Origin: Flavipsychrobacter sp.
GTDB lineage: Bacteria; Bacteroidota; Bacteroidia; Chitinophagales; Chitinophagaceae
Assembly: GCA_021156265.1 (NCBI GenBank)
Contig: JAJNBR010000189.1
Coordinates: 1-6,003, forward strand
DNA length: 6,003 nucleotides
Direction of reading: 5' to 3'
Position 1 is the first letter of the stretch. Each line of letters starts with the position of its first letter. A program made the position numbers and the translations under genes. Of this stretch, positions 1 through 5,380 are shown piece after piece. The notes under the pieces were generated by a model, which was not told the origin of the DNA, searched no databases, and saw nothing but the letters and a program-made list of their open reading frames with translations.

Positions 1-741
1 GTAGTAGTTGTACAGAACGTCTTCGTTATTTTCCTTTACGGGTGCTTCGGCAGACTTGAGTACCGTAGCTTTTTCGTTGGGGTTAACGCTCACCTCATTG
101 TCATTCTTCTTAACCGCTACAATACCGGTTTCAACGATCACTTCTGTTTTCTCATCGGTGTTCTTTACGTTGAACGACGTGCCAACTACCTTAACGGTAA
201 TATCATTTACAGAAATGATGAATGGTTTTTCCTTATCAGGCGTTACGTTGAAAAACGCTTCACCATTCAGCGCAATGCTGCGGGAGTCACCCTCAAACTC
301 TGAAGGATAGCTGAGCGTAGATTGTTTGTTCAATGTTATTACCGAACCATCAGGCAGGGTATCGATCAATACGCCGTTGCCTGACTGCAAGGTGATAAGT
401 TCAGGCTCGCGGTTGGCCAGGAAGTAAGTAAGCAACCCACCAACTACGATAATTAATAGTATAGAGGCTGCACGTGCCCATGAGAACGCAGGTCGGGGCA
501 TAGAGATCACTTTCGTCGGTTGTTGCGCAGGCAATTCAACACGTTGTTTGAAACGATCCCAGGCTGCATTTTCATCAACTGTGCTTTGAGCGGCCAGTTG
601 TTTGCTTTTGCTCCATATCAGTTCAAAGTGCTCAAATTGTTTTTTGTTTGCAGGGCTGGCTTCTATCCAGTCTTTTACAAGGGTTTGTTCTTCGGCAGTT
701 GTTTCCCCCAATAAATACCTAACCAGCAAGTCATCGGTCAT
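1..741 (-). CDS. FecR-family anti-sigma factor, partial (C-terminus off window)
   Basis: This is an inner-membrane regulator that is expected to hold the ECF sigma factor encoded just upstream and to release it on a signal from an outer-membrane TonB-dependent receptor. The frame is open from the ATG at 741 to the left edge, giving 247 residues and no stop. Residues 1-75 form a cytoplasmic N-terminal region starting MTDDLLVRYLLGE with a short helix-rich, sigma-binding type pattern. Residues 91-109 form a single membrane segment (ILLIIVVGGLLTYFLA). Residues 115-212 match the periplasmic FecR domain, with the hallmarks LPDGSVITLN (129-138), LNGEAFFNV (158-166) and VVGTSFNV (185-192). The C-terminal DUF4974-type domain normal for this family would follow and is missing only because the window ends. 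The start lies 11 bp after the sigma stop codon, so the two are co-transcribed. The receptor (often SusC-like) is expected further left; that is inference. Confidence 0.93.
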   Translation of the reverse strand, partial: MTDDLLVRYLLGETTAEEQTLVKDWIEASPANKKQFEHFELIWSKSKQLAAQSTVDENAAWDRFKQRVELPAQQPTKVISMPRPAFSWARAASILLIIVVGGLLTYFLANREPELITLQSGNGVLIDTLPDGSVITLNKQSTLSYPSEFEGDSRSIALNGEAFFNVTPDKEKPFIISVNDITVKVVGTSFNVKNTDEKTEVIVETGIVAVKKNDNEVSVNPNEKATVLKSAEAPVKENNEDVLYNYY

Positions 742-752
742 ATAGTTCTTCT

Positions 753-1331
753 TCACGACAGTATATTTAATAGGTGAGGAAATAGAAAGATCATTGGCAG
801 GAAGTCGGCCAGTTTTTCTCTGAGTATTCGCAGGGCTTTGCCCATCTGGTTCTCCACCGTTTTTACTGACAGTCCTAGCTGATCAGCTATCTCGCGGTAT
901 TTCAGTTCTTCAAAGCGGCTCATCTGGAAGATAGTGCGGCATTGTTCAGGCAGGTCTTTTAATGCCTCAGCCAGTTTTGCTTCCAGTTCTTTCAGCGACG
1001 TTCTCTCGTTAGCCTTTTCGATATCGGCGTGGAGATAGGTTGTGTGTGTCTTATACGCATCTTTTACTTTCGAATGCTTCATGGTGTTGAGGCATTCGTG
1101 GTAAACGGCACGGTACAGGTAAGCAGTTACGGACTCCTTTATGCTGATTTGGTCTTTCTTCTCCCAAAGCTTGTAGAATACGTTCTGAACTGCCTCTTCT
1201 GCCATGGCCTCGCTCCTGAGAATAGTGCAGGCATAGGCATGCAGCGCCTTAAAATGGTTCTTAAAGGTCCTTTCAAATATTACTTCGCTACCGACCTCGA
1301 TCAACTGGATGCCGGCTGACTCGTTTTCCAT
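753..1331 (-). CDS. ECF RNA polymerase sigma factor, FecI-like Bacteroidota type
   Basis: This 192-residue sigma-70 family protein directs RNA polymerase to a small regulon. Region sigma2 spans about residues 18-88: FERTFKNHFKALHAYA, then AEEAVQNVFYKLWE (44-57) with the conserved core-binding pattern, then YLYRAVYHECLN (71-82). Region sigma4 spans about 113-175: LPEQCRTIFQMSRFEELKY, then the helix-turn-helix REIADQLGLSVKTVENQMGK (146-165). The length is normal for the family. A longer frame opens at 1376, but the ATG at 1331 is preferred because the -7 promoter element TATCTTTG at 1355-1362 lies inside the longer version, and the extra residues do not resemble a sigma N-terminus. The last 16 residues are strongly hydrophobic (FLPMIFLFPHLLNILS), a tail I recall in other Bacteroidota members. 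The FecR gene follows in the same operon. Direct autoregulation cannot be judged from the sequence. Confidence 0.93.
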   Translation of the reverse strand: MENESAGIQLIEVGSEVIFERTFKNHFKALHAYACTILRSEAMAEEAVQNVFYKLWEKKDQISIKESVTAYLYRAVYHECLNTMKHSKVKDAYKTHTTYLHADIEKANERTSLKELEAKLAEALKDLPEQCRTIFQMSRFEELKYREIADQLGLSVKTVENQMGKALRILREKLADFLPMIFLFPHLLNILS

Positions 1332-1354
1332 ACTTATGAACGGATGGCTGAGCG

Positions 1355-1362
1355 CAAAGATA
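1355..1362 (-). promoter_or_regulatory. -7 promoter element of the sigma/anti-sigma operon
   Basis: On the minus strand the octamer TATCTTTG matches the Bacteroidota primary-sigma -7 consensus TAnnTTTG exactly. It lies 23 bp upstream of the preferred sigma start codon at 1331, which gives a short leader of roughly 15-20 nt. I find no good -33 TTTG box 19-21 bp further upstream; the nearest TTG (in CGTTGAAAG) is only 11 bp away. The assignment therefore rests on the -7 match and its position. Confidence 0.5.
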
Positions 1363-1433
1363 GCGGCTTCTTTCAACGTGTACTTTTATATACGACAACC
1401 AACAGAGCTAATACCCCTATCCCGGTTCAAAAG

Positions 1434-1464
1434 TTTTTTTCTGCATCAAATTATTGGTAATTTG
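1434..1464 (+). promoter_or_regulatory. Possible weak promoter for the beta-helix gene
   Basis: A run of seven T (1434-1440) is followed, 17 bp later, by TAATTTG (1458-1464). This resembles the TAnnTTTG -7 element but is one base short between TA and TTTG. It sits 21 bp before the ATG at 1486, which is a sensible distance. The match is imperfect, and the rest of 1332-1485 shows no other recognisable signal apart from the sigma promoter on the opposite strand. Confidence 0.22.
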
Positions 1465-1485
1465 TATGTCAGAAACCTTTATTAT

Positions 1486-3285
1486 ATGAAGAACTCGTAC
1501 TTACCCATTCGCTATCTCGCTTTTTGTCTTACCCTATTCTGCTCCGGTGCAGTCTTTGGACAAGCTGTGCCAGCCAACCGCATTACCGACTGGAGTAATG
1601 CAGGATTGCAAGATACCGTACCGGCTTATGCCAATGTCGTCAATATTATGAACTACGGCGGTGATAATACCGGCTCAGTTTCCAACCATACGGCTTTTCA
1701 ATCGGCAGTGGCAGCTCTGGGTGGTGGCGCAGCTGTTGTCTACTTCCCAACCGGGATATACATATTTACTCAGTCGATCTCCCTTAGCGATAGCATTGTG
1801 ATTAGGGGCGCCGGCAAAGACGCTTCTCAACTGTATTTTAATCTCGGCGGTGCTGCTCAGAATATGATCAACATCGAGGGCTCGATAGGGACTACCACTT
1901 GGAATGTAGCGCAGGCCGTGAACAAGAACGATAGTAACCTTACACTTAACACCACGTCTGGTTTGACAGTTGGTGATTGGGTAATGATAGCCGACGATGA
2001 CACAAGTAAAGTGACTTCACCCTGGGCTTATGGTAGTACGGGACAGATATTTCGTATAGAAAGCATCACAGGTAATGCCATTGTTGCAGATCACATACTT
2101 CGGAGAAACTACCCGGCCGACTCGATGCCCTATCTCAGGAAGATCACGCCTGTTACCGGTGCAGGTATAGAATGTATGCTCCTGATGCGGCAGGATTCAA
2201 CTGCTACGCAAACCTATAATGTGTACACAAACTATGCAGTGAATAGCTGGGTGATCGGTGTTGAAAGTGTTAACACCAATTTTGCACATATCGGCATCAA
2301 CAATTCATCGCACATGCTTATCCGCGGCAACTATATGCATCATTCGTTTGGCTACGGTGGCGGCGGCCGTGCTTATGGCGTGGTGTTGCAATACACCAGC
2401 GGCGACTGCCTGGTAGATAATAATATTTTCGAGTTCCTAAGACACTCGATGTTATTGCAGCTTGGCGCCAACGGCAACGTGCTCTCTTATAACTATTCTA
2501 AAGATCCTAACTGGCTGGAGCCACCCCTGCCCGCCACTTCAGCAGGCGACGCAGTTTTGCATGGCGACTATCCTTATTTGAATCTGTTTGAAGGCAATGT
2601 CATTCAGAATATTGTGATCGATAACTCTCATGGAAAGAACGGGCCGTACAACACCTTCTTCCGTAACCGCGCGCAGCTCTATGGTGTTTTCATGAACACT
2701 GGTACAGGCGCAACGGACAGTGTAAATTTTGTGGGTAACGAGGTGACGAATACCGGCTTTTCGATGGGCAATTTCAGCCTGGCAGGTACCGGTCACCTTC
2801 AGCAGGGAAATACGATAAAAGGAACGCTAACACCTGCTAGTAGCACTGTGCCGGAACAATCGTTATACCTAAGTAGCGCGCCGGCATTCTGGTTGGGTAC
2901 ACTGCCATGGCCGCACATTGGTACGCCATACCCATACAACCAGTCAACCAATACCGCCCAGGCAAGATATCCAGTTCTTGCGCAAAGAACAGACTGCCGG
3001 ACAAACCCGGTATACGTATCCGTTCATCAGGTGGAAAGCGCTGAAAAATTCAGGGTGTATCCTAATCCATCAAATAGCCTGGTGACTTTTGAATGCAGCG
3101 CTTCCAAATATGTCGTTATTCATGTAACAGATATTGTGGGCAGGCGTGTTGCTGAGCTTAGTATAAAAGCAGGTTCGACGAAAGCTGTATGGGATGCGTC
3201 GCCGGTGAGGCCAGGGGTCTACCTGTACAGTATGTCGGTTGATGGAGTAGCAACACAGGTGGGTAAGTTGCTTATTACTGAATAG
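1486..3285 (+). CDS. Secreted pectate-lyase-like beta-helix protein with T9SS type A sorting domain
   Basis: This is a 599-residue exported protein, probably a polysaccharide lyase or glycoside hydrolase acting at the cell surface or outside the cell; the substrate is unknown. The ATG at 1486 starts a signal peptide (residues 1-25, hydrophobic core LAFCLTLFCSGAVFG, likely cleaved before Gln26). Residues 51-120 match the N-terminal pattern of the Pectate_lyase_3 / GH28-related fold: NIMNYGGDNTG, AFQSAV, VVYFPTGIYIF, VIRGAGKD. A beta-rich insert covers about 127-245. Residues 253-445 show Asn- and Gly-rich right-handed beta-helix rungs (INNSSHMLIRGNYMHHS, DCLVDNNIFEFLRHSM, NLFEGNVIQNIVIDNSHG). 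Residues 522-599 form a T9SS type A sorting domain: FRVYPNPS, VTDIVGRRV, RPGVYLYS, GKLLI. The frame is open back to 1309, but the 59 upstream residues are not signal-like. The stop overlaps the convergent symporter gene. Catalytic residues cannot be assigned from the sequence alone. Confidence 0.9.
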   Translation: MKNSYLPIRYLAFCLTLFCSGAVFGQAVPANRITDWSNAGLQDTVPAYANVVNIMNYGGDNTGSVSNHTAFQSAVAALGGGAAVVYFPTGIYIFTQSISLSDSIVIRGAGKDASQLYFNLGGAAQNMINIEGSIGTTTWNVAQAVNKNDSNLTLNTTSGLTVGDWVMIADDDTSKVTSPWAYGSTGQIFRIESITGNAIVADHILRRNYPADSMPYLRKITPVTGAGIECMLLMRQDSTATQTYNVYTNYAVNSWVIGVESVNTNFAHIGINNSSHMLIRGNYMHHSFGYGGGGRAYGVVLQYTSGDCLVDNNIFEFLRHSMLLQLGANGNVLSYNYSKDPNWLEPPLPATSAGDAVLHGDYPYLNLFEGNVIQNIVIDNSHGKNGPYNTFFRNRAQLYGVFMNTGTGATDSVNFVGNEVTNTGFSMGNFSLAGTGHLQQGNTIKGTLTPASSTVPEQSLYLSSAPAFWLGTLPWPHIGTPYPYNQSTNTAQARYPVLAQRTDCRTNPVYVSVHQVESAEKFRVYPNPSNSLVTFECSASKYVVIHVTDIVGRRVAELSIKAGSTKAVWDASPVRPGVYLYSMSVDGVATQVGKLLITE

Positions 3286-4720
3286 CTTTCACAAGCGCAG
3301 GCAGCAGGTACCAGCAGAACAGCGTTATCGATATCGCAGATATGATGTTCATGATAAAGCCTGTCGTTGTCATGTGCTTTAGCTTTAACCTGCCACTGGC
3401 GAATACGATCGCATTCGGCGGCGTGCCCATAGGCAACATGCTGGCGCAGCTGGCACCAAGGGTCATAGCCATCCCGAGTTGAAGGGCGTCAATGTTTAAC
3501 GCCTTCGCCATACCAGCGACCACCGGCGCAAATACAATAACCTGTGCGACATTGCTCATCACCTCGCTTACGAATATGGATACCAATGTCACTATAAGCA
3601 CCAGCAGGATGCCCCCGGTAGCAAAACCGGCGATCCAGGTGCCAAGTGATTCGATGATCCCCGCTTTACCAAGCTGATCTGCAAGGCTAATGCCGCCGCC
3701 AAACAACAGGAGAATGCCCCATGCCATTTTTTGCGTGTCCTGCCATTCGAGTAAAGGCTTATTCTCCTTATTGCCCGAACGGAGCAGGAATAACAAGACC
3801 GCGCCAAAAACAGCTATGGCCGTATCATCGAGCCTTATCACGGACTGTATATTGTTAATAACATCGCGGGTTATCCAAAGAATTGCAGTAGTCGCAAATA
3901 CAGCAAGCACCCTGGCCTCAGCTTTGCATAGCTTGCCTAATTTTTCCATTTCAGAACGGATAACGTTTCTTGTGTCTTCGCTGTGTTGCAATTTGATCGG
4001 GTAGAGGAATTTCGTCATGACTACGTATAGACATCCTAACAAGAAGATAGATAATGGCGCACACAGCTTCATCCAATCCACGAATTCAAAAGCGTAACCA
4101 TCATTTTTCTCCAGGAAAGCTACATATGCAACATTGGGTGGCGTACCGATAATAGTAGAAATGCCTCCAAAATTGCTGGCGTATGCAATGGAAAGAAGCA
4201 GGCATACACTCAGGTGTCGCAATTGTTTGCTGTCACTGATATTTCCCTCCATTACCTGTATCACACTCATCGCAATGGGATACATCATCATGGTAGTTGC
4301 AGTATTGCTCAGCCACATGCTCAGGAACCCTGTGGCAATAATAAATCCGAGCACGATATGGTTGCCGCTCGTTCCTGTTTTGTTCACTATGTTCAACGCG
4401 ATCCGGCGGTGCAGGTTCCATTTTTCTATTGCAAGTCCTATCAGAAAACCGCCAAGAAACAGGAAGATCACAGGATTGGCATACGGTGCTGCAGCCTCAT
4501 CAATTTTTGCCACGCCCAGTATAGGAAATAGAATAAGTGGCAGCAATGCAACAACAGGCATGGGCAGGGCTTCAGTCACCCACCAGCTGATCATCAAAAT
4601 GGCAACAGCAGCCACGTTTGCTGCTTTGGCATCAAGTCCGAAAGGATTAAGAAAGGAAAATAGCAACGCTAATGCGAGGCCGGCGATCAGGGCAATGATC
4701 CTTTTGGTTGACTTGTTCAT
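3275..4720 (-). CDS. SLC13/DASS family anion:sodium symporter
   Basis: This is a 481-residue inner-membrane transporter of the divalent anion:sodium symporter family, which takes up C4-dicarboxylates, citrate, sulfate or similar anions with Na+. It has about eleven hydrophobic segments, arranged as two inverted halves. The first half holds SNT (138-140, WLSNTATTMMMYP) and GTPPN (192-196). The second half holds the equivalent SN pair, but as SNV (389-391, EVMSNVAQVIVF), and a second GTPPN (432-436, in LPMGTPPNAIVFASG), which resembles the classic family signature. The length is normal for bacterial members. The ATG at 4720 is chosen: a start at 4756 would lie in the loop of the upstream terminator hairpin and add a basic, His-rich 12-residue stretch. 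There is no Shine-Dalgarno sequence. The substrate cannot be told from the sequence. The downstream end overlaps the beta-helix gene on the other strand by 11 bp. Confidence 0.93.
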   Translation of the reverse strand: MNKSTKRIIALIAGLALALLFSFLNPFGLDAKAANVAAVAILMISWWVTEALPMPVVALLPLILFPILGVAKIDEAAAPYANPVIFLFLGGFLIGLAIEKWNLHRRIALNIVNKTGTSGNHIVLGFIIATGFLSMWLSNTATTMMMYPIAMSVIQVMEGNISDSKQLRHLSVCLLLSIAYASNFGGISTIIGTPPNVAYVAFLEKNDGYAFEFVDWMKLCAPLSIFLLGCLYVVMTKFLYPIKLQHSEDTRNVIRSEMEKLGKLCKAEARVLAVFATTAILWITRDVINNIQSVIRLDDTAIAVFGAVLLFLLRSGNKENKPLLEWQDTQKMAWGILLLFGGGISLADQLGKAGIIESLGTWIAGFATGGILLVLIVTLVSIFVSEVMSNVAQVIVFAPVVAGMAKALNIDALQLGMAMTLGASCASMLPMGTPPNAIVFASGRLKLKHMTTTGFIMNIISAISITLFCWYLLPALVKAIQ

Positions 4721-4730
4721 GCGGTGACGG

Positions 4731-4762
4731 TGAAGATAAAAAAAAGAGGGTTTCATTCGAAA
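4731..4762 (-). promoter_or_regulatory. Possible weak promoter for the symporter, overlapping the terminator
   Basis: On the minus strand TATCTTCA (4738-4731) matches four of the six defined bases of TAnnTTTG, and TTTC (4762-4759) lies 20 bp upstream as a poor -33 box. If used, transcription would begin only a few bases before the ATG at 4720. It is listed because there is little other room for a symporter promoter between the terminator and the start codon. The match alone is weak. Confidence 0.15.
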
Positions 4763-4769
4763 CCCTCTT
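4738..4769 (-). terminator. Strong intrinsic terminator after the thioredoxin gene
   Basis: Positions 4744-4754 (AAGAGGGTTTC) and 4759-4769 (GAAACCCTCTT) form a perfect 11-bp stem with a 4-nt loop. On the minus strand the stem ends in a run of eight T (4745-4738, the first two also in the stem), the classic rho-independent pattern. It starts 22 bp after the stop of the thioredoxin gene. On the plus strand the stem is followed by AATGTGTTAG, which is not a U-tract, so it should work in one direction only. Confidence 0.9.
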
Positions 4770-4790
4770 AATGTGTTAGTTCGGCATCGG

Positions 4791-5285
4791 CTATTTGCTC
4801 AGCTCTTTGATCTTGGAGTAAACCTCATCTTCACTGCCTTCTTCGTAGCCCGAGTGCATGTAGGCCACCTTACCATTCTTGTCGATGACCATTGTGAATG
4901 GTACAGTCTGGAAGTTGAGCGAACGCTTCAGGTCTGAATTCGGATCGATATAATAAGGAAAGTCCCAGCCCTGCGATTTAGCATAGCTGCGCACCAGGCC
5001 TTCTGCTCTCGACTCATCTATAGACACCGTAACAAAGTTGAAATCAGTCTCGGCTTTCCATGTTGGCATTTTCTCGCGTACGTTCTTGATCTCTTTTTTG
5101 CAAGGCACGCACCAGGTAGCCCAGAAGCTTACCATGGTCACTTTGTTCTTTTCGATAGCCTCATTGAAAGCTATCTTCTTGTTTGAGTTCAGATCTTTGA
5201 TCGTGGTGTTGGGTAATTCAACCGTCTGAGCCTGTACTGTAGCAGCAATAAGCAGCGCAACTCCCGCAGCCAGAAACTTCTTCAT
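4791..5285 (-). CDS. Secreted TlpA/ResA-like thiol-disulfide oxidoreductase
   Basis: This is a 164-residue thioredoxin-fold protein expected in the periplasm, where it would reduce or exchange disulfides in exported proteins. Residues 1-19 form a signal peptide (MKKFLAAGVALLIAATVQA, cleaved before Gln20). There is no lipobox, so it should be soluble. The active site is FWATWCVPCKKE, with Cys59 and Cys62. The cis-proline loop is TVPFT (Pro129), followed by the strands MVIDKNGKVAYMHSGY typical of the TlpA/AhpC-TSA group. These two cysteines are the only ones in the mature protein. The frame is open to 5327, but the ATG at 5285 is chosen because it puts the signal peptide at the N-terminus. The gene is divergent from the DUF6029-like gene, with a 95-bp shared control region, and is followed by its own terminator, so it looks monocistronic. 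The redox partner is unknown. Confidence 0.93.
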   Translation of the reverse strand: MKKFLAAGVALLIAATVQAQTVELPNTTIKDLNSNKKIAFNEAIEKNKVTMVSFWATWCVPCKKEIKNVREKMPTWKAETDFNFVTVSIDESRAEGLVRSYAKSQGWDFPYYIDPNSDLKRSLNFQTVPFTMVIDKNGKVAYMHSGYEEGSEDEVYSKIKELSK

Positions 5286-5320
5286 ATTAACTTTAGTTTT
5301 AAATAAATGAATCGAAAATC

Positions 5321-5337
5321 TTGCCAAAGTTTGGCAA
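5321..5337. repeat. 17-bp inverted repeat in divergent promoter region
   Basis: TTGCCAAA (5321-5328), a single central G, then TTTGGCAA (5330-5337) make a perfect 8-bp inverted repeat. It lies between the divergent thioredoxin and DUF6029-like genes, 35 bp from the first start codon and 43 bp from the second. The odd spacer and dyad symmetry suit a dimeric DNA-binding protein, but the arms are also similar to promoter -33/-7 sequences (TTTG), so the symmetry could come from back-to-back promoters. It is too short and too AT/loop-poor to act as a terminator. Confidence 0.55.
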
Positions 5338-5342
5338 AGGTT
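5325..5342 (-). promoter_or_regulatory. Possible -7 elements for the thioredoxin gene
   Basis: On the minus strand AAACTTTG (5332-5325) and AACCTTTG (5342-5335) each match the -7 consensus TAnnTTTG at five of six defined bases. Either would place transcription start about 30-45 bp before the ATG at 5285. Neither has a clear -33 TTTG box at the usual distance, so which is used cannot be decided here. Confidence 0.25.
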
Positions 5343-5365
5343 CTAAATTTAGAAAAATTTTAGAA
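5341..5365. repeat. TTCTAAATTTAGAA palindrome plus an 11-bp-spaced direct repeat
   Basis: TTCTAAATTTAGAA (5341-5354) is a perfect 14-bp palindrome. Its right half TTTAGAA (5348-5354) recurs at 5359-5365, so the copies start 11 bp apart, close to one helical turn. They overlap and follow the predicted -7 box of the DUF6029-like gene. The AT-rich composition makes chance symmetry more likely, so the operator role is an inference. Confidence 0.45.
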
Positions 5366-5380
5366 TTCACCAATCAGTTG

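Larger units (their letters stand above)
5321..5351 (+). promoter_or_regulatory. Likely promoter of the DUF6029-like gene
   Basis: TTG at 5321-5323 is followed after 20 bp by TAAATTTA (5344-5351), which matches five of the six defined bases of the Bacteroidota -7 element TAnnTTTG. The 20-bp spacing is normal for this promoter type. Transcription would start near 5356-5360, giving a leader of about 20-25 nt before the ATG at 5381. The -33 box is part of the 17-bp palindrome and the -7 box is part of a second palindrome, so repressor or activator control is plausible. Confidence 0.4.

Noticed and set aside
8..310. Plus-strand open frame near the left edge, Ser/Thr-rich
   Set aside because: It is antisense to the FecR domain; the minus frame is continuous with the hallmark FecR motifs.
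1029..1319. Plus-strand open frame of 96 codons
   Set aside because: It lies antisense to the sigma factor, and the sigma regions on the minus strand explain the sequence.
1332..1485. Riboswitch or small RNA in the divergent gap
   Set aside because: No stable paired stems or conserved aptamer pattern were seen; the only signals are promoter-like boxes and a T-run.
1486..1563. Lipoprotein signal in the beta-helix protein (Cys14 or Cys19)
   Set aside because: The residues before each Cys (LAFC, TLFC) do not fit a lipobox, since Phe is at -1; a signal peptidase I site before Gln26 fits better, and the T9SS domain explains the localisation.
4134..4727. Plus-strand open frame of 197 codons
   Set aside because: It is antisense to the symporter, whose minus frame carries SNT and GTPPN motifs; the long frame follows from the base bias of membrane-protein codons.
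4721..4756. Extended symporter N-terminus starting at 4756
   Set aside because: The start codon would sit in the loop of the terminator hairpin and the added residues are basic and His-rich, unlike DASS N-termini.
4744..4769. Hairpin as a two-way terminator serving the plus strand
   Set aside because: No U-tract follows the stem on the plus strand and no plus-strand gene ends there.
5286..5327. Extended thioredoxin N-terminus starting at 5327
   Set aside because: It would put 14 residues before a textbook signal peptide and would cover the predicted promoter region.
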